Assembly (NCBI GenBank): GCA_900557275.1
Contig: USRX01000011.1
Location: 1 to 59,378, forward strand
Source: an uncultured Roseburia sp.
GTDB taxonomy: Bacteria > Bacillota_A > Clostridia > Lachnospirales > Lachnospiraceae
Direction: 5' to 3'
DNA: 59,378 nt
Position numbers and translations under genes: made by a program. Within the stretch, counting starts at the first letter, position 1. Every line of letters begins with the position of its first letter. Positions 17,031-25,785 of this stretch are shown one piece after another. A model generated the notes under the pieces. The model was given only the letters and a program-made list of their open reading frames with translations, did not search any database and was not told where the DNA came from.

Positions 17031-18178
17031 ACGTGCCTCATGATCTCTTCTGTATTACTCCATGCGAAACGGTTTACCGTATTCCGGCAATTCGTTTTCA
17101 TGCTTTCCAGTTCTTCCTCTGCCAGATCTGCCATCCGTTGAAGCAATGTTTTATATCCATTCACATCTTTCCAGGAACAGACAAACCCGTTGATTCCATT
17201 TTTCATATATTCTCTTGTTCCACGGTTATCCGCTGCAAGCACGGGGATCCCCATAGATAGAGCTTCCAACGCAGCCATGCCAAGGCCTTCTCTTCTGGAA
17301 GGAAAAACAGAAAAATCTGCACAGGCCAGATAATCTTTTATATTTTCACAATATCCGTAGAAACTAACCGTTTCTTTTAAATGATGTTTTAAAACGTAGG
17401 TTTGCAGTTTCTTTCGATACAATCCCTCTCCACAGATGCCATAACGGATCTCTGTCAGATCCATACCCTCTTTTTTTAATTTGTTCAGTGCACGCAAAAC
17501 ATTCAGATGATTTTTATTTCTGTTCAGTTCCCCCACAGACAGAAACAGACAGGTTTCTTCCGGAATATTCAGCAATGCTCTTTTTCTGTATTTTTCCTCT
17601 TCACAGACCGGGGAAAAATAATCCATATCCAGTCCAACTCCCGGAACACAGACTGCTCTTCCTCCGTCATGAAATTTCCAACGTTCTGCCCGCTGGAAAT
17701 CTTCGCTGTTTATTGTGATCAAAACATCTGTTTCTCTGGCAAGCCAACGTTCTACAAGATAATACAGACAGCTGGCAGGGAGCGGCGCTCCCTGATAAAA
17801 ATGAAATCCATGTGCCGTATAGATTACTTTTATATTCCAACCATCTGCCCGACATCTTTTGGCTGCCAGTCTGCCCAGCAATCCCCCTACCGGGGTATGA
17901 CAGTGAATCAGATGTATCTCTTCTTCCTGCAGGATTTTCAAAATCTCTTTTAAAACTTTATTGTTTTTCCTGAGCTTAAAGGGAGACTTCTGAATATCAA
18001 TATGATGCATTACAACATGCCGCCGTTCCAGCTGCTCCATCGAATATAGATAATTCATATGTTCCAGGTTTGCAGCATAATGAACCTCATATCCATCAGC
18101 CTGAAGAAGGGACACATTATGTTTTTCAAATTGCTCCAGAAAACCGCCTACTGTTGCAAGGATCAGTATTTTCTTCAT
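16985..18178 (-). CDS. GT4 family glycosyltransferase (EpsD/CapM-like)
   Basis: A 397-residue GT-B enzyme. The N-terminus KKILILATVGGFLEQFEKHN and the later IHCHTPVGGLLGRLAAK block are typical of the EpsD/PglA-like group that adds the second sugar to an undecaprenyl-pyrophosphate-linked monosaccharide. The C-terminal domain has VGELNRNKNH and the EX7E motif EGLGMAALE within SRREGLGMAALEALSMG. It stands second after the initiating sugar transferase and the LCP gene, which fits an early step. Start: ATG 18178 with AGAAGG upstream. The very last residues (SASESTYLHD) fall in the imperfect direct repeat and may not be ancestral. Confidence 0.93.
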   Translation of the reverse strand: MKKILILATVGGFLEQFEKHNVSLLQADGYEVHYAANLEHMNYLYSMEQLERRHVVMHHIDIQKSPFKLRKNNKVLKEILKILQEEEIHLIHCHTPVGGLLGRLAAKRCRADGWNIKVIYTAHGFHFYQGAPLPASCLYYLVERWLARETDVLITINSEDFQRAERWKFHDGGRAVCVPGVGLDMDYFSPVCEEEKYRKRALLNIPEETCLFLSVGELNRNKNHLNVLRALNKLKKEGMDLTEIRYGICGEGLYRKKLQTYVLKHHLKETVSFYGYCENIKDYLACADFSVFPSRREGLGMAALEALSMGIPVLAADNRGTREYMKNGINGFVCSWKDVNGYKTLLQRMADLAEEELESMKTNCRNTVNRFAWSNTEEIMRHVYERMSASESTYLHD

Positions 18179-18191
18179 ACGTTACCTTCTG

Positions 18192-19670
18192 TTACTCCTC
18201 AGTAGAAACTGTCTCGCCGGCAGCAACCTGTTGGATCATTGTTTTGGCTTTCTCTACCGTCGTCTGATCCGGAATCATGACATATACCGGTTTGCTGATC
18301 GAATAAGTGGATGCTTTTGTTCCTGTGCCATCCACACTGTAAGAGCTGACATTCCAGCTTCCGCCATTGGAAAGCTGTTCTTTTACCAGACCGGCCAGTG
18401 TCTCATACGGAATATCGGATTCAAAACTTCCCTGTAATCCCTGCATCAAACCGGAAAAGTTCTGTAATACAGCCGGTGTCTGCATTTTCTGGATCACACC
18501 GGTAATAACTGCCATCTGGTCTTTTCCCCTCTGACGGTCACCCTCTGCAAATGCATGTCGCTCTCTTGCAAACGCCAGCGCCTCGATACCATTTACTTCA
18601 TTGCTTCCCTTTTCGTAATGGAAGGAAGGTGCTACATCAAATGTATAATCTGACTGAACCGTAATGCCTCCCAGTGCATCAATAATCTGTTCAAATCCGC
18701 TGAAATTAATTCTGAAATAATAATCCACTTTCATGCCATACAAATCTTCCAGCGTATCCTTTGATACATCAATACCATAGATTCCTGCATGGGTCAGCTT
18801 ATCCTTTACGCCACCAGATATGGAAAGTGGAATATAGTAATCTCTTGGTGTAGAAACAAGAAGTACCTGTTTTGTCTTCGTATTGACAACAGCCAGAATA
18901 TTTACGTCACTTCTGCTTTTAGTTGATATATCGCCAAATGTATCAATTCCACTGATATACATTGTAAAGACATCTTTGTTCTGCGCCGTGTCATCCTCAT
19001 ATTTTTTTACTGTACTTTTCCAAGTATAAGAAGCGATTTCTTTTACCTCGTCAGAAAAGCCCTCGTACCCTTCTATTTCAGACACCATATCAATAAAATC
19101 TTCATTTACAACGATTGCTTTACTGTCTCCACTGCGCAATGCATCTGCCAGATCTGAAATACCTACATATTCGCAGGTGGCGATGCTTCCCTGTAATGCC
19201 TCCTGAATCTGCGCTACAGCATTATCCGTATCTGTTCTGGCATTCTCTTTCAAAATACCAAACCGGTATCCTGCCGCATCCTGTATCGTTGTCGCTGCAT
19301 CGTCTTTGAGTACATATACGCCCATTTTGGTGGTCTCTTCCTGTGCATCTGTAATATCCTGCAAAGTAGTTGTCAACTCAGCTACTTTACCGTCTGCAAA
19401 GATCAGGCAGACAGACATAAGTGCAGCAAGGATCACACCGATAATAAAACGAACTCTTTTTACTTTTCGTTTCATCAGTAAACGACAGACAACGATCAGC
19501 ACCACAAGCACAACCGCCAGAATCGCTATTATCTTTGTCGGTAAAAGATCTGCTTTATTTACCATAAACAACGTAACTCCGCTGATCACAATCTGTACCA
19601 GCGTAATCAGCCATCCAATGATCACATACACTTTTTCATGTGCAATCTTTTCTTCTGTAGAATCTTTCAT
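18192..19670 (-). CDS. LytR-CpsA-Psr (LCP) family glycopolymer ligase
   Basis: LCP enzymes move undecaprenyl-linked glycopolymers onto peptidoglycan on the outer face of the membrane. Three N-terminal TM helices (about residues 22-46, 52-74 and 82-101 of the longer frame) precede a linker and the LCP domain (about 243-405). The domain shows RSDVNILAVV, STPRDYYIPL with the conserved Arg284, KLTHAGIYG, and ARERHAFAEGDRQRGKDQ with the conserved Arg cluster that binds the pyrophosphate. Three TMs and a roughly 120-residue region between TM3 and the catalytic part match CpsA-type streptococcal LCPs. I prefer the ATG at 19670 (AGGA 7 bases upstream) over 19694, which lacks a binding site. It is the second gene of the operon. 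Confidence 0.95.
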   Translation of the reverse strand: MKDSTEEKIAHEKVYVIIGWLITLVQIVISGVTLFMVNKADLLPTKIIAILAVVLVVLIVVCRLLMKRKVKRVRFIIGVILAALMSVCLIFADGKVAELTTTLQDITDAQEETTKMGVYVLKDDAATTIQDAAGYRFGILKENARTDTDNAVAQIQEALQGSIATCEYVGISDLADALRSGDSKAIVVNEDFIDMVSEIEGYEGFSDEVKEIASYTWKSTVKKYEDDTAQNKDVFTMYISGIDTFGDISTKSRSDVNILAVVNTKTKQVLLVSTPRDYYIPLSISGGVKDKLTHAGIYGIDVSKDTLEDLYGMKVDYYFRINFSGFEQIIDALGGITVQSDYTFDVAPSFHYEKGSNEVNGIEALAFARERHAFAEGDRQRGKDQMAVITGVIQKMQTPAVLQNFSGLMQGLQGSFESDIPYETLAGLVKEQLSNGGSWNVSSYSVDGTGTKASTYSISKPVYVMIPDQTTVEKAKTMIQQVAAGETVSTEE

Positions 19671-19728
19671 GTTCTCTTCCTCTCTTTTTTTCATTCATAT
19701 GCATATTGCCTTCACGGCAATATCGTTA

Positions 19729-21075
19729 TTATGATATATCCGGATCAAATCCTTCCGTATTTTCTTTCTGAAATAAAATTCTTACTGTCAGTATCAGCAG
19801 CTTAATATCCAGCCAGAACGAATAGTTGTAAATATAATAAAGATCATATTTGATCTTATCTTCTGGCTCCGAATTATAACGCCCGTAGACCTGGGCATAT
19901 CCGGTCAGCCCTGCTTTTACTTTCAGCCTTTCCTTAAACTCCGGTATTCTCTGTGTATAGGCGTCAATATATTCCTGCCGTTCCGGTCTTGGTCCGACCA
20001 AAGACATATCACCTTTTAACACCTGTATCAGCTGCGGTAATTCATCAAAATGAAGATTTCGGATAATCTTTCCAATTCTGGTTACCCGGTCATCATTTTT
20101 TTTAGCAAGCTGTATGCCATCTTTTTCCGCATCTTCCCTCATGCTTCGAAACTTACACATCTGAAATGGTTTTCCATGTAATGTTACCCGATCCTGATAA
20201 TAAAAAATTTCCCCACCATCTTCTTTCTTTACGCAAATTGCGATCACAAGCATGATAGGGGAAAAGCAGATCAGCATAAGCAATGCCACGATAATATCCA
20301 ACATTCGTTTCAACACAGCATGAATCCCTTCAATCGCCAATGGCGGATAACGAAGTAATAATTTATCATTCAACTGTAATACCTTTGAATTTTGTATGTA
20401 GATGTCTGATATTTTCGGAATACAATAACACTCAATCTTATTCTTCATACAGAATTTCAAAATAATGTTCCGGACATCCACAGGAATATCGCCAAGAAAA
20501 ACAACAAAACTATCTTTGATCTGTTCAAATATATGCTCTGTTCCATCATGAAAATCAATGGACCGGCTTATTGTAAAATATCTGTGAATCGTATTATTTA
20601 CCCTTGTGTATTCGCCCTCGTCCTCTCTGTTTCCATATATAAATACTGCTTCTCTGCGGAACTGATATCTTTCATAAATCCTGTGGCACCAGATGATCCA
20701 TCTGAAACCGATCACACTCTGTATGGCTGTCAAAATGATTACACATAACAGGAGCCTTTTCCATAAACTGACCTGAAATACGAGTACGATCAGGGCTACT
20801 GCCACATTGATGCAAAGTGAACTGAAAAAAAATCCAAAGATCAGATCCAAAATACGACGTTGTCCAATCTTCATTCCCTCCAGCAGACAGATCAGCATAT
20901 ACAAAGCGATACAATACAACAGACTTATTACAATAAGCGCCCGTCGTCTCATAAGCAGCTCCAGGTTCTGTAAAATCGGAAGTTTCCACATCAAGGCATA
21001 AATCAGCACAAAATAAACAAGCATGACCAGACAGCCAGACGTTACTTTTATTAATTGAAATCTTTGTTTTTTCAT
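19729..21075 (-). CDS. Undecaprenyl-phosphate sugar phosphotransferase (initiating enzyme)
   Basis: Bacterial sugar transferase of the WbaP/CpsE polyisoprenyl-phosphate hexose-1-phosphate transferase type, 448 residues. Four N-terminal TM segments are followed by a soluble CoA-binding-like region (about 135-240), a fifth hydrophobic segment (KRMLDIIVALLMLICFSPIM) and the catalytic domain. That domain has KFRSMREDAEKDG, LDELPQL-type FDELPQLIQVLKGDMSLVGPRPE and GLTGYAQVYGR. It transfers sugar-1-phosphate from a UDP-sugar to undecaprenyl phosphate to start the repeat unit. First gene of the operon, about 115 bases below the predicted start site. The ATG has only a weak purine stretch upstream. 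Confidence 0.94.
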   Translation of the reverse strand: MKKQRFQLIKVTSGCLVMLVYFVLIYALMWKLPILQNLELLMRRRALIVISLLYCIALYMLICLLEGMKIGQRRILDLIFGFFFSSLCINVAVALIVLVFQVSLWKRLLLCVIILTAIQSVIGFRWIIWCHRIYERYQFRREAVFIYGNREDEGEYTRVNNTIHRYFTISRSIDFHDGTEHIFEQIKDSFVVFLGDIPVDVRNIILKFCMKNKIECYCIPKISDIYIQNSKVLQLNDKLLLRYPPLAIEGIHAVLKRMLDIIVALLMLICFSPIMLVIAICVKKEDGGEIFYYQDRVTLHGKPFQMCKFRSMREDAEKDGIQLAKKNDDRVTRIGKIIRNLHFDELPQLIQVLKGDMSLVGPRPERQEYIDAYTQRIPEFKERLKVKAGLTGYAQVYGRYNSEPEDKIKYDLYYIYNYSFWLDIKLLILTVRILFQKENTEGFDPDIS

Positions 21076-21180
21076 TTCTATACAGTTATAAACAACAGTC
21101 TATATCTCCCCCATGTATAGTTTTTTCATCATCATATTTTAAATCATATATAAGCTTCGATGTATTTTTATATGACATAA

Positions 21181-21210
21181 AATGACTTGATACATATATC
21201 ATACGTCATT
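21181..21210. promoter_or_regulatory. Dyads over the -10 of the glycopolymer promoter
   Basis: AATGAC (21181-21186) and GTCATT (21205-21210) form a 6-bp dyad with an 18-base spacer. TGATA/TATCA (21188-21201) forms a second dyad on almost the same centre. A third pair, TGACATA (21173-21179) and TATGTCA (21219-21225), lies outside. All surround the minus-strand -10 element. They are candidate operators for the divergently encoded XRE regulator. AT-rich DNA yields chance dyads, so this is tentative. Confidence 0.4.
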
Positions 21211-21226
21211 AAATATCCTATGTCAA
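21198..21226 (-). promoter_or_regulatory. SigA-type promoter of the glycopolymer operon
   Basis: On the minus strand, -35 TTGACA (21226-21221), exactly 17 bases, then -10 TATGAT (21203-21198). Transcription would start near 21191 and give a leader of about 115 bases before the sugar transferase ATG. The leader contains CTATAC and GTATAG arms that could pair close to the start codon. Confidence 0.8.
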
Positions 21227-21254
21227 ACCATTTACGATTTTATATGTCCTGTTT

Positions 21255-21266
21255 TCGCAAATGCGA
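21255..21266. promoter_or_regulatory. Palindrome TCGCA-AA-TGCGA upstream of the XRE gene
   Basis: Perfect 5-bp arms with a 2-base centre, 16 bases before the ribosome binding site AAAGGAGGG of the XRE gene and just before TATAAT at 21271. A plausible autoregulatory operator. No -35 at correct spacing is evident for that TATAAT, so the gene's own promoter is uncertain. Confidence 0.3.
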
Positions 21267-21297
21267 CACATATAATTATCTAAAGGAGGGTTCTAAA

Positions 21298-21636
21298 ATG
21301 TATGAAGATTTTTTCTCAGAGAGACTTGCTCAGCTAAGGGAATCAAAAAATGTTTCGGCTCGTGAGATGAGTCTTGCCATAGGACAAAATGAAAGCTATA
21401 TTAACCGAATTGAAAACAAAAAGTCCTATCCTTCCATGCAGGTTTTCTTTTACATCTGCGAATACCTGCAGATTACTCCACAGGAATTTTTTACGGAATC
21501 GTCATCATTTGTTGAAAACTCGCAATCTATAAATGAAAATTCTATTCTTGTTGAGAACACCGACAAGCTTACTCCTCTTCAATTAACGCTTATATCTGCG
21601 CTGGTAAAGGAGTTGGTTAAATGCCAGCGCCCCTGA
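21298..21636 (+). CDS. XRE-family helix-turn-helix regulator
   Basis: A 112-residue DNA-binding protein. Residues about 10-62 form an HTH_3/XRE domain: RLAQLRESKNVSAREMSLAIG, then QNESYINRIENKKSYPSMQVFFYICEYL. After PQEFF, the C-terminal 40 residues are a Ser/Asn-rich linker and a short helix (LTPLQLTLISALVKELVK) that may dimerise. I set the start at ATG 21298 because AAAGGAGGG lies 7 bases upstream; the longer frame from 21187 runs through the promoter region. It is divergent to the glycopolymer operon with dyads between, so it probably controls that operon and itself. It could instead repress an unrelated target. Confidence 0.88.
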   Translation: MYEDFFSERLAQLRESKNVSAREMSLAIGQNESYINRIENKKSYPSMQVFFYICEYLQITPQEFFTESSSFVENSQSINENSILVENTDKLTPLQLTLISALVKELVKCQRP

Positions 21637-21695
21637 TTTATATCTTTTCCGAAACAATACTTCCTCTTTTATATTAATATTACAAAAAACACATC

Positions 21696-21750
21696 TTTTT
21701 ATTTGAAAGACTGTGTTTCAAATAAAAAATCCTTGGAATACAGGATTTTT
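21696..21750 (+). terminator. Two tandem terminator-like hairpins after the XRE gene
   Basis: Hairpin one has 13-bp AT-rich arms, TTTTTATTTGAAA (21696-21708) and its complement (21716-21728). Hairpin two has AAAAATCCT (21725-21733) and AGGATTTTT (21742-21750), ending in a T-run on the plus strand. The two share bases 21725-21728, so only one can form fully at a time. The second suits termination of the XRE transcript. Confidence 0.6.
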
Positions 21751-21812
21751 CCCATATCTCAAGGCTTTATTTTTCCAGTATTCTGTAACTGAATAAATTT
21801 CAAATTTAATGA

Positions 21813-21859
21813 GAAAAACCCCGAACTGCTGGGAAAAATTCCCGGTAGTTCAGGGTTTC
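21813..21859 (-). terminator. Intrinsic terminator of the glycolytic operon
   Basis: On the minus strand, about 70 bases after the gpmI stop, a long hairpin (arms AAACCCTGAACT and AGTTCGGGGTTT with one bulge, inner CGGGA/TCCC pairing) is followed by TTTTTC. Strong GC-rich stem plus T-run. Confidence 0.85.
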
Positions 21860-21930
21860 TATGTGTGGGGATATTTAATTTTGCCTTTTACACGTTGATC
21901 GGTTTTGCCCCATTACAACATTTGTCACAC

Positions 21931-23472
21931 TTACTTGCGGATCAGCAATGATTTTCCTGTCATTTCCTGAGGCTGGGTCAGACCCATCAGTTCAATCAGT
22001 GTCGGTGCGATATCAGCCAGGCAGCCGCCTTCTCTTAATGTATAAGAAGGATCTGCATTTACCAGAATAAATGGTACCGGGTTCGTCGTATGGGCTGTAA
22101 AGCTCTCGCCTGTCTGATAATCTACCAGCTGCTCTGCATTTCCGTGATCTGCACAAATAAACATCTGTCCATCTACTTCTTTAATGGCTTCTACTGCACG
22201 GCCTACACAGCTATCCACTGCTTCTACTGCCGCAACAGCTGCTGTCTCCACTCCGGTATGGCCTACCATATCCGGATTTGCAAAGTTGATAATGATCACG
22301 TCGTATTTATCGGATCTGATTGCTTCTACCAATTTGTCACATACTTCATAGGCGCTCATTTCCGGTTTCAGGTCATAGGTTGCCACTTTCGGAGAATTTA
22401 CAAGGATTCTATCCTCGCCTTTATTCGGCTCTTCCACACCGCCGTTAAAGAAAAACGTAACATGCGCATATTTTTCAGTTTCCGCGATCCGAGCCTGTGT
22501 CTTACCATTTGCAGCAAGGAACTCGCCAAAAGTATTTGCCAGTTCTTCTTTTTTAAATGCGATTTCTTTATTTGGAATAGTCACATCATACTCTGTAAAG
22601 CAAATATAGGTAATATCTTTTCTCGTTCCACGTTCAAATCCGTCAAACGTATCTGCACAAAATGCTCTTGTAATCTCACGGGCGCGGTCCGGGCGGAAAT
22701 TATAAAAAATTACTGTATCCTTATCTTTGATCGTAGCTACCGGTTTTCCACCTTCCATGATCGCTACCGGTACGACAAATTCATCGGTCACGCCCTCATC
22801 ATAAGATGCCTGCATTGCAGCGACCGGATCTGTCGCCTGATTGCCTTTTCCTTCGGTAAGGACTTCATACGCTTTCTGCTCACGATCCCAGCGGTTATCA
22901 CGATCCATCGCATAGTAACGACCACTGATGGAGGCAATCTTGCCCACACCAATCTCTTTCATCTTTGCCTGAAGTTCTTCGATATATCCTTTTCCGGAAG
23001 TCGGTGCAGTATCACGACCATCCATAAAGCAGTGTACATAAACGTTTTCGACACCTTCCCGTTTTGCCAGCTCCAGCAGACCAAACAGATGTGTAATATG
23101 ACTGTGTACGCCACCATCGGAAAGCAGTCCGTAAAGATGTAAGTCAGAACCGTTTTCTTTTACATTCTGAATGCCTTTTAACAATGCTTTATTTTTAAAG
23201 AAATCGCCATCTTCGATTGCCTTTGTAATACGGGTCAGTTCCTGATATACGATACGTCCGGCACCCATATTCAGATGACCTACCTCGGAGTTACCCATCT
23301 GTCCATCTGGAAGTCCGACAGCAAGTCCGCTGGCATTTCCCTGTACAAAAGGATACTCTTTGATCAGTTTATCCAAAACAGGTGTTTTTGCTTCAAATAC
23401 TGCATTTGCCTTGTGATTTTCATTTAATCCAAGACCGTCCAATATCATAAGTACCGTTGGTTTTTTACTCAT
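21931..23472 (-). CDS. gpmI: 2,3-bisphosphoglycerate-independent phosphoglycerate mutase
   Basis: Interconverts 3- and 2-phosphoglycerate in glycolysis, using two Mn2+ ions. The N-terminal motif VLMILDGLGL, the phosphoserine nucleophile Ser62 in DGQMGNSEVGHLNMGAG, the substrate block HCFMDGRDTAP, and the C-terminal metal site ICADHGNAEQ all match the alkaline-phosphatase-superfamily iPGM. The 513-residue length is standard. It is the last gene of gap-pgk-tpiA-gpmI, 155 bases after tpiA, with a 14-bp stem-loop in the spacer and a strong terminator downstream. Enolase is not next to it. Confidence 0.98.
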   Translation of the reverse strand: MSKKPTVLMILDGLGLNENHKANAVFEAKTPVLDKLIKEYPFVQGNASGLAVGLPDGQMGNSEVGHLNMGAGRIVYQELTRITKAIEDGDFFKNKALLKGIQNVKENGSDLHLYGLLSDGGVHSHITHLFGLLELAKREGVENVYVHCFMDGRDTAPTSGKGYIEELQAKMKEIGVGKIASISGRYYAMDRDNRWDREQKAYEVLTEGKGNQATDPVAAMQASYDEGVTDEFVVPVAIMEGGKPVATIKDKDTVIFYNFRPDRAREITRAFCADTFDGFERGTRKDITYICFTEYDVTIPNKEIAFKKEELANTFGEFLAANGKTQARIAETEKYAHVTFFFNGGVEEPNKGEDRILVNSPKVATYDLKPEMSAYEVCDKLVEAIRSDKYDVIIINFANPDMVGHTGVETAAVAAVEAVDSCVGRAVEAIKEVDGQMFICADHGNAEQLVDYQTGESFTAHTTNPVPFILVNADPSYTLREGGCLADIAPTLIELMGLTQPQEMTGKSLLIRK

Positions 23473-23520
23473 AGATTTTTCCTTCTTTAATGTTTTTATT
23501 CTATTAATTTATCCCTATAC

Positions 23521-23554
23521 AAGAATCAGGTCTGCAAAACCAGACCTGATTCTT
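23521..23554 (-). other. Perfect 14-bp stem-loop between tpiA and gpmI
   Basis: AAGAATCAGGTCTG (23521-23534), loop CAAAAC, then the exact complement (23541-23554). No T-run follows on the minus strand, so it is not a classical terminator for tpiA. It could be a transcript-stability or processing element that sets the tpiA:gpmI ratio. A second AT-only dyad (AGATATATA/TATATATCT, 23572-23607) lies beside it. Confidence 0.6.
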
Positions 23555-23627
23555 ATCATACCTATTAACACAGATATATATTCAGATTTAATATACCGTA
23601 TATATCTAATTATTTCAGCCTGCTTAC

Positions 23628-24377
23628 TTATTTGTAATTTACGATATCGCCGAAATCTGCTTTCAGAGATGCACCACCTACCAGGCCTCCATCAATATCC
23701 GGTTTTGCAAACAGTTCTGCTGCATTGCTGCCTTTTACAGATCCGCCGTACTGGATACGGATTGCGTCTGCTGTTGCCTGATCGTATACTTCTGCGATGC
23801 ACTGACGGATTGCGCCACATACTTCTTCTGCCTGATCAGAAGTAGCTGTCTCACCTGTTCCAATCGCCCAGATCGGCTCATATGCGATCACCGCGGTAGC
23901 TGCCTGAGCTGCTGTTACATTCTGGAACGCAATCTTGATCTGCATGCGGATCCAGTCGATGTAGATGCCCTGTTTTCTCTGAGCCAGAGTCTCGCCACAG
24001 CATACGATCGGTGTAATGCCATGCTCGAAAGCTTTCAGAACTTTTTTATTTACAGTCTCATCTGTCTCTGCGAAATACTCTCTTCTCTCAGAATGACCGA
24101 TAATGACATATTTAACGCCTGCATCTACAAGCATTGCCGGAGAAATCTCGCCGGTATAAGCGCCGCTCTCTTCAAAATACATATTCTCAGCACCGATCGC
24201 AATGTTGCTGCCTTCAGCTGCCTGCATAGCCGGAATGATATCAATTGCCGGTACACAGAATACAACATCAACATCCTCATTTGCTACTAACGGTTTTAAT
24301 TCATTTACCAGAGCAACTGCCTCGCTCGGTGTTTTATTCATTTTCCAGTTTCCTGCAATAATTTTTTTTCTAGCCAT
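23628..24377 (-). CDS. tpiA: Triosephosphate isomerase
   Basis: Interconverts dihydroxyacetone phosphate and glyceraldehyde 3-phosphate. The sequence shows the substrate-binding AGNWKMNK (Lys12), the catalytic histidine in VIIGHSERR, the catalytic glutamate in [11 protein letters not shown], the flexible loop 6 just after it, and the phosphate-binding [11 protein letters not shown]. At 249 residues it has the normal (beta-alpha)8 length. It lies about 105 bases after pgk on the same strand and belongs to the glycolytic operon. Confidence 0.98.
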   Translation of the reverse strand: MARKKIIAGNWKMNKTPSEAVALVNELKPLVANEDVDVVFCVPAIDIIPAMQAAEGSNIAIGAENMYFEESGAYTGEISPAMLVDAGVKYVIIGHSERREYFAETDETVNKKVLKAFEHGITPIVCCGETLAQRKQGIYIDWIRMQIKIAFQNVTAAQAATAVIAYEPIWAIGTGETATSDQAEEVCGAIRQCIAEVYDQATADAIRIQYGGSVKGSNAAELFAKPDIDGGLVGGASLKADFGDIVNYK

Positions 24378-24482
24378 TTTCCCTGTCTCCTTCTACTACT
24401 TTATTAATATTGTTGCTTATTTTTTCGTCGGTATTTCAAAGCAATCCGTACAGTTTCATAACAATCTTAAAGTGATATGCAC

Positions 24483-25688
24483 CTATTTATCATTTGCTGC
24501 CACTACGCCCGGAAGATCTTTGCCCTCAAGAAATTCCAGAGAAGCACCGCCGCCGGTAGAAATATGTGTCATCTTGTCGCCAAATCCAAGCTGGTTTACA
24601 GCTGCTGCGGAATCACCACCACCGATGATGGTTGTTGCATCGGTATCTGCCAGTGCTTTTGCAACTGCGATTGTTCCTTTTGCAAGAATCGGATTTTCAA
24701 ATACACCCATCGGTCCGTTCCATACAACAGTCTGTGCAGATGCTACTGCTTCTGCATACATTGCTGCTGTCTTCTCGCCGATGTCAAGTCCCATTTTATC
24801 AGCAGGGATCGCATCTACTGCTACGGTCTCTACCGGGATCTCAGCATCGATCGGATCCGGGAAGGAAGCTGCAACAACGGTATCTACTGGAAGAAGCAGT
24901 TTTTTGCCAAGTTTCTCTGCTTTATCCATCATCTCTTTGCAGTAATCTACTTTACTGTCATCTACTAAAGATGCGCCTGTCTCATATCCTTTTGCTTTGA
25001 GGAATGTATATGCCATACCGCCACCAATGATCAGGGTATCACATTTTTCAAGCAGGTTAGAGATAACATTTAATTTATCTGCAACTTTTGCTCCACCAAG
25101 GATCGCTACAAACGGTCTCTTTGGATTGTTGACTGCATTTCCGAGGAAATCAATCTCTTTCTGCATTAAATATCCAACAACTGCTGTCGGAACCAGTTTT
25201 GCCACACCTACATTGGAACAGTGTGCACGGTGTGCGGTACCGAATGCATCATTTACAAATACATCGCACAGAGAAGCCAGATCTTTGCTGAACTCCTCGC
25301 CGTTTTTCGTCTCTTCTGCACGATAACGGGTATTCTGAAGAAGAATGACATCGCCGTCTTTCATCTCTGCAACTGCCGCTTTTGCATTCGGTCCTACGAC
25401 TTCATCATCTGCTGCAAATTTTACTTCCTGTCCAAGAAGTTCGGAAAGTCTTACTGCAACCGGTGCCAGAGACAATTCCGGTTTTGGCTCTCCCTTCGGT
25501 TTGCCAAGGTGTGAGCAGAGGATTACTTTCCCGCCGTCTGCAATCAGTTTTTTAATAGTAGGAAGTGCTGCCACCAGACGGTTCTCATCAGTGATCTTTC
25601 CATCTTTTAACGGAACGTTAAAATCACATCTGCACAGTACTCTCTGTCCTTTTACATTAATGTCATCTACGCTTTTTTTATTTAACAT
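24483..25688 (-). CDS. pgk: Phosphoglycerate kinase
   Basis: Transfers the acyl phosphate of 1,3-bisphosphoglycerate to ADP. The N-terminal [11 protein letters not shown] and [15 protein letters not shown] (substrate side), [21 protein letters not shown], the [13 protein letters not shown] block, [10 protein letters not shown], and the C-terminal nucleotide site WNGPMGVFE with GGGDSAAAV and [13 protein letters not shown] are all present. At 401 residues it is a normal bacterial PGK. It follows gap after about 97 bases that include a GC-rich hairpin, so its expression may be set partly by read-through. Confidence 0.98.
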   Translation of the reverse strand: MLNKKSVDDINVKGQRVLCRCDFNVPLKDGKITDENRLVAALPTIKKLIADGGKVILCSHLGKPKGEPKPELSLAPVAVRLSELLGQEVKFAADDEVVGPNAKAAVAEMKDGDVILLQNTRYRAEETKNGEEFSKDLASLCDVFVNDAFGTAHRAHCSNVGVAKLVPTAVVGYLMQKEIDFLGNAVNNPKRPFVAILGGAKVADKLNVISNLLEKCDTLIIGGGMAYTFLKAKGYETGASLVDDSKVDYCKEMMDKAEKLGKKLLLPVDTVVAASFPDPIDAEIPVETVAVDAIPADKMGLDIGEKTAAMYAEAVASAQTVVWNGPMGVFENPILAKGTIAVAKALADTDATTIIGGGDSAAAVNQLGFGDKMTHISTGGGASLEFLEGKDLPGVVAANDK

Positions 25689-25713
25689 AGCAACCTCCAG
25701 GTTTTATTTTTTT

Positions 25714-25749
25714 AATAAAATAAGGCCCGGCCCTTTTAAGGCCGGACCT
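25714..25749 (-). terminator. GC-rich hairpin with T-rich tail between gap and pgk
   Basis: On the minus strand AGGTCCGGCC (25749-25740) pairs with the block ending near 25723, followed by TATTTTATT. It looks like an intrinsic terminator but lies inside the glycolytic run. A leaky terminator that raises gap over pgk, or a processing site, are both possible. Confidence 0.6.
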
Positions 25750-25785
25750 CAGCATCGTTTCTGATTACGATTATGCTAACTTTGA

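Noticed and set aside
21187..21297. Longer start for the XRE regulator
   Set aside because: Would place coding sequence over the divergent promoter; AAAGGAGGG fits ATG 21298.
22090..23142. Long 350-residue plus-strand frame
   Set aside because: It is the antisense shadow of gpmI; His/Cys/Phe-rich translation with no domain.
24202..24968. Plus-strand frames of 163-247 residues opposite tpiA/pgk
   Set aside because: Antisense shadows of highly expressed, codon-biased glycolytic genes; no start signals.
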